This document shows, piece by piece, positions 6,999 to 14,334 of a DNA stretch of 22,791 nt. Origin of the DNA: JACMLD01 sp038229695 (GTDB lineage: Bacteria; Bacteroidota; Bacteroidia; Chitinophagales; Chitinophagaceae); assembly GCA_038229695.1 (NCBI GenBank), contig JBBROE010000065.1, forward strand, positions 1 to 22,791. Reading direction: 5' to 3'. Numbering within the stretch: the first letter of the stretch is position 1; each line of letters begins with the position of its first letter. A model generated the notes under the pieces. The model saw only the letters and a list, made by a program, of their open reading frames with translations, was not told where the DNA came from and ran no database searches. Made by a program: the position numbers and the translations under genes.

Positions 6999-7192
6999 AT
7001 ACGCTTTTCGGGCACCTGCAGTTTTCCCTAGCTCCACCAATTCCGCTAACAAACCAGACAGGGGCTTAGTATGCATTTTTTAATCAATTAAATACCAGTC
7101 GGTTATAAAAAGTTATAAAAGTCAGGCCAAAAGTTGACCGCCATGATACGGGTGGTTTACCCTGTAGAGAATTGTACACGCCAAAGCCGTAA

Positions 7193-7696
7193 TTATTTGC
7201 CCATAAACCCCTTTATGGCGTCGCCGATTCCGCCCCCGCTGGTTGCTGAACCCGTAAACTTGTTCATGAGCCCCTGGAGATCGAGCCCTCCGGTGCCGCC
7301 GCCGGTAAGCTGGCTCAGGATGCCCTGCAAATTAAAACTGCTGTCTGCAGGATCATTGGTTTTGCGAACGAGGCGTTGCAATACTTCCGGGATAATTCCT
7401 GACGCAATGCCACTGGCTTCGTTCTGGCCCAACCCAAACTTAGCCATCAGGCTCTGTATAAATCCACCCGAGATTTGTTGGGCAGCAGGTGTACTGGCGA
7501 TATCGGCGCCCGGATTATTGAACAGGTTTACCACATCGCCGGTCTTACCGCTGGTGAGCATATTTTTCAGGCCATCCATGATGGAATGCCCGGCCATACT
7601 GATGGCCGTGTCATTCTGGTCATTGGGAATGGCAGGATTGTCAATGATAGCGGGTCCCGCATGCTGCTTGATGAGGTTCAACAAATTTTCTAACAT
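7193..7696 (-). CDS. DUF937-like (YidB-type) protein, function unknown
   Basis: A 167-aa protein without signal peptide or membrane helix. The N-terminal part (1-120) is helical and contains LENLLNLIKQHAG (2-14), a central region ending in GKTGDVVNLFNNP, and AAQQISGGFIQSLMAKFGLGQNEASGIASGIIPEVLQRL, matching the pattern of DUF937/YidB proteins, where repeated short helices surround Gly-Leu turns. The last 40 residues are Gly-rich (GGGTGGLDLQGLMNKFTGSATSGGG), also usual for this group. The role of the family is not known. It lies 83 bp downstream of prfA on the same strand and may be read through from it, though a palindrome at 7721-7735 suggests separate control. Confidence 0.7.
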   Translation of the reverse strand: MLENLLNLIKQHAGPAIIDNPAIPNDQNDTAISMAGHSIMDGLKNMLTSGKTGDVVNLFNNPGADIASTPAAQQISGGFIQSLMAKFGLGQNEASGIASGIIPEVLQRLVRKTNDPADSSFNLQGILSQLTGGGTGGLDLQGLMNKFTGSATSGGGIGDAIKGFMGK

Positions 7697-7720
7697 AAAA
7701 TATGATTTAGTTTAAGGGAA

Positions 7721-7735
7721 GGTAAAGTTTTTACC
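7721..7735. promoter_or_regulatory. Short palindrome upstream of the DUF937-like gene
   Basis: GGTAAAgttTTTACC, 6-bp arms, centred 32 bp before the start codon at 7696. It could be an operator or a weak hairpin; there is no other support. Confidence 0.2.
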
Positions 7736-7779
7736 CGAGGATTCACCCCGGAAAATTCGTTGCGCACTTCATAGCAGGC

Positions 7780-8844
7780 TTAGTTCTGGCGGGTCATTTT
7801 CTCTGCGTTTTCTGCAAACTGGAGCTTATCGATCAACTCCCGGATTTCCCCGTTTAGTACCGCATCCAGGTTGTACAAGGTTAACCCGATGCGGTGATCG
7901 GTTACCCGTCCCTGTGGGAAATTATAGGTACGGATTTTAGCACTGCGGTCACCGGTGCTCACCAGGCTTTTGCGCTGGCGCGAGATTTCATCTTCCTGTT
8001 TTCTTACTTGTTCTTCGTACAGCTTTGTACGCAGCATCTGCATCGCCTTCTCGCGGTTGCCCAGCTGGCTTCTTTCAGTCTGGCAAACCACCACCACCCC
8101 GGTAGGGAGGTGGGTAAGGAATACTTTTGTTTCCACTTTATTTACATTTTGCCCGCCCGCACCGCCGCTTCGCGCAGTTTCCATTTTTACGTCGCTCTCT
8201 TTCAGCTCAAAATCCACTTCTTCTGCCTCGGGCATCACCGCCACCGTGGCAGCACTCGTATGCACCCGGCCGCTGCCTTCCGTATGCGGCACGCGCTGTA
8301 CGCGGTGAACGCCGCTTTCGAATTTCAGCGTACCGTAAACGTCGTCACCGGTAACCTCTACCTGCACTTCCTTATAGCCGCCAACGGTGCCCTCACTTTC
8401 GGAGAGTATGGCCGTTTTCCATCCCTTCCGTTCGCAATATTTCAGGTACATCCGCAACAGATCACCTGCAAAAAGACTCGCTTCATCACCACCGGTGCCC
8501 GCACGTATTTCCAGTATCGCATTTTTTTCATCCTGCGGGTCTTTGGGGATCAGCATCTGGCGGATATCCGCTTCCATCTGCGTTTTCTTTTCTTCCAGGC
8601 CGGCCACTTCGGCCTTAGCCAGCTCCCGCAGTTCTTCGTCGTCACCGTTAAGGGCTTCTTTATTAAAGGCGGAGTCTTCCAGCAAGCGTTTATAATTTTC
8701 GTACGCCTGCACAATTTTCTCGAGGCTGCGGTATTCCTTGCTCATGGCGCCGAAGCGCTGATTATTGCTGACAATCTCGGGATTACTCAGCGAGACGCCG
8801 ATATCCGTAAACCTTGCTTTTATCGCTTCCAGTTTGTCTAACAT
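7780..8844 (-). CDS. prfA: Peptide chain release factor 1 (RF1)
   Basis: Recognises UAA and UAG stop codons in the ribosomal A site and triggers peptide release. The 354-aa length is normal. The codon-recognition loop reads RVQRVPHTEGSGRVHTSAATVAVMPE, with the PxT tripeptide as Pro186-His187-Thr188 in place of the SPF of RF2, which identifies RF1. The catalytic GGQ is at 230-232 in SGGAGGQNVNKVET, and its Gln is the expected methylation target. Residues 1-100 form the helical domain 1. No prmC methylase gene is adjacent. The start is the ATG at 8842-8844; the divergent amidohydrolase begins 151 bp away. Confidence 0.97.
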   Translation of the reverse strand: MLDKLEAIKARFTDIGVSLSNPEIVSNNQRFGAMSKEYRSLEKIVQAYENYKRLLEDSAFNKEALNGDDEELRELAKAEVAGLEEKKTQMEADIRQMLIPKDPQDEKNAILEIRAGTGGDEASLFAGDLLRMYLKYCERKGWKTAILSESEGTVGGYKEVQVEVTGDDVYGTLKFESGVHRVQRVPHTEGSGRVHTSAATVAVMPEAEEVDFELKESDVKMETARSGGAGGQNVNKVETKVFLTHLPTGVVVVCQTERSQLGNREKAMQMLRTKLYEEQVRKQEDEISRQRKSLVSTGDRSAKIRTYNFPQGRVTDHRIGLTLYNLDAVLNGEIRELIDKLQFAENAEKMTRQN

Positions 8845-8901
8845 ATGGTATAAGCCCTGTATGGGTGATATAAATTCCGGGGAACAGCTCCTCCGAATCC
8901 G

Positions 8902-8909
8902 CGAAATTA
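8902..8909 (-). promoter_or_regulatory. Candidate -7 box for prfA
   Basis: TAATTTCG on the minus strand, one mismatch from TAnnTTTG, 57 nt before the prfA ATG. No -33 TTG is evident. Confidence 0.2.
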
Positions 8910-8982
8910 ACCCATTAAAGGCATTTTAAATTTCCGCTTCGCGGGATGAAACGCCGGGATGATCTATTCCTGGCCGTCAGCT

Positions 8983-8990
8983 TACCTTTG
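8983..8990 (+). promoter_or_regulatory. Candidate -7 box (TACCTTTG) for the amidohydrolase gene
   Basis: Exact TAnnTTTG match ending 5 nt before the ATG at 8996, the same spacing as the box at 1402-1409. It implies a leaderless or near-leaderless transcript. A -33 TTG is not visible. Confidence 0.42.
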
Positions 8991-8995
8991 CCGCC

Positions 8996-10165
8996 ATGAA
9001 GTACAGGAAATTCAGTGCCGACCAGTTGTTTGACGGGCAGGTATTGTCGGGCCGTGACCGGGTTTTAATTACCCGGCAGGATGGTACGGTGGAAGAAGTC
9101 GTAGACCGCGTTGCCGCCGGTGGCGATATTGAAGAGTTCACCGGTATCCTGTCGCCCGGGCTCATCAATTGCCATTGCCATACCGAACTCAGCCACCTGA
9201 AGAATGTAATTCCACCCGGCACAGGACTGGTCGATTTCCTATGTGCCGTTATCGGCAACAGGAGTTTCCCGGAGGCGATCATCCTGGAAGCCATGCAGGC
9301 AGCGGTGAATGAAATGGAAGCCGCCGGTATCGTAGCGGTAGGCGACATCTGTAATACCGCTGATGGCATTGCCATCAAACAGGCCAGCAGCCTGCGCTGG
9401 CACAATTTTATTGAAGTGCTCGGCTTTTCTGACGAACGTGCTGAAGCCAATATTGCCCGTTACCAGGCCGTACAGGCTGTCTACCGGTCACGAACAGCTG
9501 CAAAGGCGCGGGCTGTACTCAGCCCCCATTCACCCTATAGCATCAGCGCAAAAACGTTTGACCTGATCAACCAGTATACGGCCGGTGAGGTGATTACCAT
9601 GCATAGCCAGGAACATCCTGCTGAAGATGAACTGTATAAAACCGGCAAGGGTGAATTCCTGAAGTTATACAGGTTATTCGGGCTGGAGGCATCGCCATTC
9701 CCGGTTTCGGGTAAAAGCAGCCTGCAAACCTGCCTCCCGCATTTCAGCGGCGGGCAGACCCTGCTGCTCGTGCACAATACCTTCATGGAGGAAGCCGATA
9801 TGATTTTCGCGCATGACTATGCCCGTGAGTTCGGGATCCGGATCTGTTATTGTCTCTGTCCCGGGGCGAACCTGTATATCGAAAACAGGTTGCCACCGGT
9901 GATGCAGCTGCTGCGCCACGGTGCCGTACCGGTGCTGGGTACCGACAGTTATTCCAGTAACACCCGGCTAAACATCGCTGCAGAAATGAAAATACTCCTG
10001 TCCGGTTTCCCCGGGCTTTCCCTTCAAACGGTATTGCAGTGGGCTACCTTAAACGGGGCAAAAGCGCTGCGGATGGAAGACAGGCTGGGGAGTTTTGAGC
10101 AAGGGAAAAAGCCTGGCATCACCCTGCTTCAAACCAACCTGGACGGTTCCCGTCGCCTGTTGTAA
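8996..10165 (+). CDS. Amidohydrolase-superfamily deaminase/hydrolase (possible aminofutalosine deaminase-like)
   Basis: A 389-aa cytosolic metal hydrolase of the amidohydrolase superfamily. The metal ligands are visible in order: HxH at His60/His62 (GLINCHCHTELSH), a conserved His178 (LSPHSPYS), His203 with Glu206 (MHSQEHPAEDELY), His260 (LVHNTF) and Asp317 (LGTDSYSSN). A small N-terminal and C-terminal beta-sandwich (1-54, about 355-389) flanks the barrel. The pattern HCHxELSHL, SPHSPYS, HSQE and GTDS is that of the nucleoside-type deaminases (TRZ/ATZ, S-adenosylhomocysteine and aminofutalosine deaminases). An aminofutalosine deaminase of menaquinone synthesis is one candidate, but no other mqn gene is in the window. 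It converges on recO with an 18-bp gap. Confidence 0.85.
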   Translation: MKYRKFSADQLFDGQVLSGRDRVLITRQDGTVEEVVDRVAAGGDIEEFTGILSPGLINCHCHTELSHLKNVIPPGTGLVDFLCAVIGNRSFPEAIILEAMQAAVNEMEAAGIVAVGDICNTADGIAIKQASSLRWHNFIEVLGFSDERAEANIARYQAVQAVYRSRTAAKARAVLSPHSPYSISAKTFDLINQYTAGEVITMHSQEHPAEDELYKTGKGEFLKLYRLFGLEASPFPVSGKSSLQTCLPHFSGGQTLLLVHNTFMEEADMIFAHDYAREFGIRICYCLCPGANLYIENRLPPVMQLLRHGAVPVLGTDSYSSNTRLNIAAEMKILLSGFPGLSLQTVLQWATLNGAKALRMEDRLGSFEQGKKPGITLLQTNLDGSRRLL

Positions 10166-10183
10166 GGGCCTTGCCGTATTTCA

Positions 10184-10927
10184 TCAGCCCAACACCTCCT
10201 GCAACACCGGAAGTGTTTTCATGATACCGAAATCAGGAACATGAAGGGCAAAAAACTGGCTGTAGGCTGCCAGCAGTACCCGCCTTGTCTCCTGGTTAAG
10301 CAGGATACCGGAAAGCTCTGAAGGATGCCTTGCCTGGATAAGCTGCGAGGTTGCGAGGCTGTAGGCGCCAGCTAAAAAATAGGGGTGAACGGGTTGTTCG
10401 TTGATAAATTTCCCTTCCTGGAGATCGAGAAAATTATTTTCATCGGTGTATTCGTCGGCGAAAAGAAAACCGCTAATTTCTGCCAGGTGAAGGGCGAAAA
10501 ATAAAGGAAAATTGGCGACTACGGCAGGCCCGCTGTCATCGAGCGACAAAAATGCATCCTCAGCAAAATCAAATAGATCCGGATTCTTTTCGGGCTGCCT
10601 GATTAGTTTATTCATCAACTCTACCATGAACAGTGCAACCGCATTTTTAAACACACTGGAATAGATATGCTGGTATAAATGCGCCCACCTGAATTCCCTG
10701 ATCCGCTGAAGGTTTTTCAATTCATTATGGTAGACCGTAAGATCCAGTATGGCGGCTGGCTGGAAGAGCGCCGCCCTTCCGGGTCCTTTTTTTGTAAAAG
10801 TGCGTACCCCGTTCACCAGGAAAGCCTGCAGGCCGTAAAGTGCCGTGTACATGGTTACTATCAGGCTGGTTTCGCCGTATTTAACCGATTTCAGAACGAT
10901 GCCCCTGGTACTGCTGATAATGGCCAT
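10184..10927 (-). CDS. recO: DNA repair protein RecO
   Basis: Mediates loading of RecA onto SSB-coated single strands in the RecFOR pathway and anneals complementary strands. With the ATG at 10925-10927 the protein is 247 aa, the normal size, and opens with the typical OB-fold sequence MAIISSTRGIVLKSVKYGETSLIVTMYTALYGLQAFLVNGVR. Residues from about 85 on are the helical C-terminal domain (VFKNAVALFMVELMNKLI, NFPLFFALHLAEISGF). It contains no Cys, so the zinc site of some RecO proteins is absent. The frame continues open to 11107, but the extra 60 residues are Pro/Arg-rich, do not look like RecO, and would shift the OB fold inward, so I reject that start. Confidence 0.92.
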   Translation of the reverse strand: MAIISSTRGIVLKSVKYGETSLIVTMYTALYGLQAFLVNGVRTFTKKGPGRAALFQPAAILDLTVYHNELKNLQRIREFRWAHLYQHIYSSVFKNAVALFMVELMNKLIRQPEKNPDLFDFAEDAFLSLDDSGPAVVANFPLFFALHLAEISGFLFADEYTDENNFLDLQEGKFINEQPVHPYFLAGAYSLATSQLIQARHPSELSGILLNQETRRVLLAAYSQFFALHVPDFGIMKTLPVLQEVLG

Positions 10928-11095
10928 ACTGAGTTGATTTGCCTTCCCCACTTTCGTTACCCGCCCCTTCCCGCGCGGCTGCTCCTGGCGGTCAGCCAGC
11001 CTCGGGGTGTGATGCATCCATTTTCCACCGCCCTCCGCAAAATTAACGCATCTGACTGCGACAGGGGAACGGGGATTTTTTACCAGGGGCATCTT

Positions 11096-11126
11096 GCCCG
11101 TTAACATGTTGTTGTTAAACCCGGGC
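11096..11126. promoter_or_regulatory. Bulged hairpin / inverted repeat upstream of the DUF1800 gene
   Basis: TTAACA and TGTTAA (11101-11106, 11113-11118) pair around a TGTTGT loop; the stem continues with GCCCG (11096-11100) and CGGGC (11122-11126) after a 3-nt bulge, for 11 paired bases. It lies in the recO/DUF1800 divergent region, 41-71 bp before the ATG at 11167. Confidence 0.4.
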
Positions 11127-11166
11127 GACCATCCGCAGTCTCTGTTTCTTCAAGCAAACTATTTTC

Positions 11167-12627
11167 ATGGCTTCATTGCAGCAAAAAAACACTCATCTTT
11201 TATGGCGCGCGGGTTTCGGGCCTGGTGCCGCGCAGCTGGCGACGCTCGATACCCTACCGGTAGCGGATCTTTTCAGCCAGCAGCTGACCGCATCCCTGCA
11301 ACCGGCAATTTCTTTTTTTACGCCGGACCCGGCCTTGCAACAGCTGCTCGCAACAATCGGGGAAGGCGGAATGATGCAACGCCGGGAATTGTCAGCTGAC
11401 CAGAAAAAGACCTTACGCATCCAGTCTGCGCAGGGATTGAAGCAACTCAATATTGCGTGGGTTAATCAGATGGTGAATTCGCCGGCGCAGGTGAAAGAAA
11501 AAATGAGCTTGTTCTGGCATGGTCATTTTGCCTGCCGCACGGTCAACCTCATCTACCAGCAGAAACTGCTCGATATTGTCCGTAACAATGCCCTCGGAAA
11601 TTTTGGAACGCTGTTAAAGGAAGTGAGTAAAAGTGCTTCCATGCTCAATTTCCTTAACAACAACCAGAACCGGAAAGATCATCCCAACGAGAATTTCGCC
11701 CGGGAAGTCATGGAACTATTTACCCTGGGAAGGGGCAACTATACCGAAATGGATGTGAAGGAGGCGGCCCGTGCCTTTACGGGCTGGGGGGCTACTTTCA
11801 GCGGAGACTTTGTCTTTAGGGAACGGCAGCATGATGGCGGCATCAAAAATTTTATGGGGAGGTCGGGAAACTTTAATGGCGATGACATCCTCGATATTCT
11901 CCTCCAACAACGCCAGACCGCGCGTTTCATCACCCGTAAAATATATAGCAATTTCGTCAGTAACGAAGATGCACCCGACCGGGTAACCTGGCTGGCCAAC
12001 CGGTTTTATGATAATCACTACGACATTCAATCGCTCCTTAAAGATATTTATACAAGCGAATGGTTTTATGCCGACAAAAATATCGGCACCCATATTAAAT
12101 CCCCGGTAGAACTGTGGGTCGGTATTCGCAGGATGCTGCCGATGCAGCTCGATAATGATGCTGTTCAGTTGCTGCTGCAAAGGCTGCTGGGCCAGGTATT
12201 GTTTTACCCGCCGAATGTTGCCGGCTGGCCAGGTGGCCGTAACTGGATCGATAGTTCCACCCTCATGATGCGCATGCGCATCCCTGAAATGATCTTTGCG
12301 GGCGAACAGGTAAAATTCAAACCAAAGGACGACGATGACCAGATGATGGGCATGCAGCAACCCGCAGAAAATTCATCGGAAAATACTGTTAAAGGTCGTC
12401 GCGGCAGCCAGCAAATCAGTGCCAGCATCAACTGGCAGGATTATCTACATCATTTTTCGGCGGTTCCAAGAGAGTCACTGTTACCTGCGGTGAGCAACCT
12501 GCTGCTGTCGGGTAACAGCTTCGATCCCAGTGTGCCGGGTAAATACAGTGATGCCGGCAGCCGCGAAAATTTTATTAAAACGGCCAGCATCCGGCTCATG
12601 AGTACCCCGGAATACCAGCTATGCTGA
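11167..12627 (+). CDS. DUF1800 family protein
   Basis: A 486-aa protein matching the DUF1800 family throughout: HLLWRAGFGPG (10-20) at the start, SLFWHGHFAC (114-123), the hallmark HPNENFAREVMELFTLG (172-188) with AARAFTGW (200-207), and LGQVLFYPPNVAGWPGGRNWIDSSTLMMRM (341-370). The biochemical function of the family is unknown. There is no signal peptide at the chosen start. Residues about 385-420 form a low-complexity Asp/Met/Gln linker. It is followed 40 bp later by a DUF1501 gene, the standard partner; the two families are paired across many bacteria, including Bacteroidota and Planctomycetota. The start fits because the family motif begins within ten residues. Confidence 0.93.
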   Translation: MASLQQKNTHLLWRAGFGPGAAQLATLDTLPVADLFSQQLTASLQPAISFFTPDPALQQLLATIGEGGMMQRRELSADQKKTLRIQSAQGLKQLNIAWVNQMVNSPAQVKEKMSLFWHGHFACRTVNLIYQQKLLDIVRNNALGNFGTLLKEVSKSASMLNFLNNNQNRKDHPNENFAREVMELFTLGRGNYTEMDVKEAARAFTGWGATFSGDFVFRERQHDGGIKNFMGRSGNFNGDDILDILLQQRQTARFITRKIYSNFVSNEDAPDRVTWLANRFYDNHYDIQSLLKDIYTSEWFYADKNIGTHIKSPVELWVGIRRMLPMQLDNDAVQLLLQRLLGQVLFYPPNVAGWPGGRNWIDSSTLMMRMRIPEMIFAGEQVKFKPKDDDDQMMGMQQPAENSSENTVKGRRGSQQISASINWQDYLHHFSAVPRESLLPAVSNLLLSGNSFDPSVPGKYSDAGSRENFIKTASIRLMSTPEYQLC

Positions 12628-12667
12628 TGCCGGGGAGCAATATTTAATCATGCAATAAACAGCGCAG

Positions 12668-13867
12668 ATGGTTATTAAGCGTAAAGAATTTTTACAACTG
12701 GGAACACTCGCCACCGCATCTCTCTTCCTGCCAAAATTCATGAAGGCATTCGAACGGCCTGCGATGGTACCGCCCGGAAACAGGGTGCTTGTAGTACTCC
12801 AGCTCAGTGGCGGTAACGACGGTTTAAATACGGTTATTCCTGTCCGTAATGATCTTTACTACAGCGCGCGGCCGCATCTTGGCATCAGCAGGACAGACGC
12901 GCTGGGATTAACCGATGACGTAGGGCTCAACCCCGCGTTGACTGCTTTCAAAGATTTGTACGATGACGGCAGCCTGGCTATCCTCAATGCTGTCGGCTAT
13001 CCCAATCCCGACCGCTCGCATTTCAGGAGTATGGACATCTGGCAAAGCGCGGGCAACAGCAACGAATACCTCAGCAGTGGGTGGCTCGGGCGATATCTCG
13101 ATGCGCAGTGCAATGGCTGCAGCAAGCCGGTGCAGGCGCTCGAAATTGATGACATCCTCAGCCTTTCGTTAAAAGGAGAAAACATGAATGGCATTGCGTT
13201 GAAAAGCCCTGAACGGCTCTTCAATACCAGCCATGAAAAATACTACCAGTCGCTGCTCGACCAGCATGTACCCGGCGTAGAATCTCAGACAGTGGACTAC
13301 CTGTACAAAACCATGGCAGAGACGCTGAGCAGCGCTGACTATATTTTTTCGCAAAGCAAATTACACCCCGCCCAGGCGGTCTACCCTGCCACTGGGCTAG
13401 GGCAGAGCCTCAAGACCATTGCCTCCCTGATCTGTTCAGATATCAGCACCCGGGTTTATTATGTTTCCATCGGTAGTTTTGATACCCATGTAGGACAGGA
13501 AGCACAACAAAAGCGTTTGTTTACCGAGATTAACGATGCCCTGAAAGTTTTTACCGCCGACCTGAAAGCAAGCAACCGGTTCCAGGACCTTATGCTGATG
13601 ACGTTTTCAGAATTCGGCAGGCGGGTGGCCCAGAATGCAAGTGGCGGTACGGATCATGGCACGGCCAATAACATGTTTTTTATTAGTGGCGGACTTCAGA
13701 AAAAAGGGATGTTAAATGATATGCCTTCCCTTCAGGATCTGACGGACGGGGATTTGAAGCACAGTGTCGACTTTAAAAATGTCTATGCAACGGTTTTAAA
13801 GAAATGGCTGGGGGCCGATGACCGGCAAATCCTCCGGCAGCAATCGGCCTATCTTGATTTTATATGA
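12668..13867 (+). CDS. DUF1501 family protein, exported (Tat-like signal)
   Basis: A 399-aa protein of the DUF1501 family, a branch of the alkaline-phosphatase/sulfatase-like fold. The N-terminus KRKEFLQLGTLATASLFLPK (4-23) is a degenerate twin-arginine signal (KR in place of RR), in line with relatives that carry Tat signals. Conserved blocks follow: VLQLSGGNDGLNTVIPVRND (43-62), HFRSMDIWQSAG (118-129), SIGSFDTHVGQ (267-277), MTFSEFGRRVAQNASGGTDHGTANNMFFISG (311-341). The Asp/His residues in FDTH and GTDHG are candidate metal ligands. It is co-directional with DUF1800 (40-bp gap) and followed by a hairpin, closing a two-gene operon. Substrate and role are unknown. Confidence 0.93.
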   Translation: MVIKRKEFLQLGTLATASLFLPKFMKAFERPAMVPPGNRVLVVLQLSGGNDGLNTVIPVRNDLYYSARPHLGISRTDALGLTDDVGLNPALTAFKDLYDDGSLAILNAVGYPNPDRSHFRSMDIWQSAGNSNEYLSSGWLGRYLDAQCNGCSKPVQALEIDDILSLSLKGENMNGIALKSPERLFNTSHEKYYQSLLDQHVPGVESQTVDYLYKTMAETLSSADYIFSQSKLHPAQAVYPATGLGQSLKTIASLICSDISTRVYYVSIGSFDTHVGQEAQQKRLFTEINDALKVFTADLKASNRFQDLMLMTFSEFGRRVAQNASGGTDHGTANNMFFISGGLQKKGMLNDMPSLQDLTDGDLKHSVDFKNVYATVLKKWLGADDRQILRQQSAYLDFI

Positions 13868-13899
13868 CCAACAACACTGTGCGCTATGTACAGTAAAAA

Positions 13900-13923
13900 G
13901 CCCCGCATCGATGGGTGCGGGGC
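13900..13923. terminator. Bidirectional intrinsic terminator
   Basis: Perfect 8-bp stem GCCCCGCA / TGCGGGGC with an 8-nt loop, between the DUF1501 gene and the convergent 69-aa gene. On the minus strand it is followed directly by TTTTT, a classical terminator for the 69-aa gene; on the plus strand the tail is only weakly T-rich. Confidence 0.8.
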
Positions 13924-13982
13924 AATAGTTTATAGAACACAAACGGTAGATTGGTAACAGGTCGTCACATCACAGGGTCAGC

Positions 13983-14192
13983 TTACTCCCATCCCTGTTT
14001 GGCAATCCCGGCTTTAATGGCGGCCATTGCCTTTTCTGCACCCAGTAAAGTGGTCAATTTATTTCCTTTTCCATCATTTCCCTGTGCCATATAAGCGCCT
14101 TGTGCGGTCTTTGTGATAACGGCATCGTGAATTTTCACGCCCTTTTCTTTGGTTTTTACATTGTAGGCGGTTAAAGTGACTTCTTCAGACAT
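13983..14192 (-). CDS. Small protein of 69 aa, function unknown
   Basis: I do not recognise a characterised family. The protein has no signal peptide, Cys or membrane helix. Its first half is beta-strand-like (VTLTAYNVKTKEKGVKIHDAVITKTAQGAYMAQG, 5-38), and after DGKGNKLTTLLG (40-51) it ends in a helix (AEKAMAAIKAGIAKQGW). The orderly amphipathic pattern, a good ATG start, its own terminator 59 bp downstream and an isolated position between convergent and tandem neighbours support a real gene. I have a loose recollection of similar short hypothetical proteins in other Bacteroidota but cannot name one. It follows gyrB on the same strand after 142 bp. Confidence 0.7.
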   Translation of the reverse strand: MSEEVTLTAYNVKTKEKGVKIHDAVITKTAQGAYMAQGNDGKGNKLTTLLGAEKAMAAIKAGIAKQGWE

Positions 14193-14285
14193 AATAGTGA
14201 TTTTAAATGTTTAGTAATCAGTGTCAACAAGGGAAAACCTTTATTTACACTGCGGTTAAAGGTATACAGATTATCCCAAATAGCC

Positions 14286-14333
14286 TGCCAACCTGCTGGT
14301 GGGGAAGTTATTACCAATGCAATGCCAACCTGC
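14286..14333. repeat. 11-bp direct repeat next to the gyrB 3' end
   Basis: TGCCAACCTGC occurs at 14286-14296 and again at 14323-14333, just beyond the gyrB stop codon. Starts are 37 bp apart. No inverted partner is seen, so it is not an obvious terminator. Confidence 0.5.
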
Positions 14334-14334
14334 A

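Larger units (their letters stand above)
6814..7192. other. Gene-free stretch between convergent genes, with several structured elements
   Basis: No credible protein gene is seen in these 379 bp. They hold the terminator hairpin (6819-6840), a 9-codon micro-ORF (6861-6890), an AT-rich hairpin (6889-6909), two 16-bp near-repeats (6962-6977, 6983-6998) and an A/T-rich patch with the tandem GTTATAAAA motif (about 7102-7119). The space is longer than expected between converging genes, so part of it may be transcribed or be a decayed gene. Confidence 0.6.

Noticed and set aside
6928..7018. An 8-bp inverted repeat CAGGTGCC / GGCACCTG (6928-6935, 7011-7018) around the tandem repeats
   Set aside because: The arms are 75 nt apart and do not extend; an 8-bp match at that distance is easily expected by chance.
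7134..7715. A 193-codon open frame on the plus strand over the DUF937-like gene
   Set aside because: Pro/Ser/Leu-rich product with no domain; the opposite strand carries the sensible protein with the family-like pattern.
7894..8841. A 315-codon open frame on the plus strand opposite prfA
   Set aside because: Complementary to the conserved prfA coding sequence, with unusual Phe/His-rich composition and no recognisable motif.
8935..8945. Short palindrome CCGCTTCGCGG between prfA and the amidohydrolase gene
   Set aside because: Only a 4-bp stem with a 3-nt loop and no T-tract on either strand; too weak to call a terminator or operator.
10928..11107. A 60-residue N-terminal extension of RecO
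   Set aside because: The extension is Arg/Pro/Gly-rich and unlike RecO; the OB-fold begins right at the internal ATG, and the length from there is normal for the family.
11716..12360. A 214-codon minus-strand frame inside the DUF1800 gene
   Set aside because: Antisense to the most conserved part of DUF1800; composition is that of a mirror frame.
14200..14227. An E. coli-like promoter (TTGACA, 16 nt, TAAAAT) on the minus strand before the 69-aa gene
   Set aside because: Bacteroidota housekeeping sigma factors recognise TTG/TAnnTTTG instead, and the match ends only 7 nt before the ATG; likely chance in AT-rich sequence.
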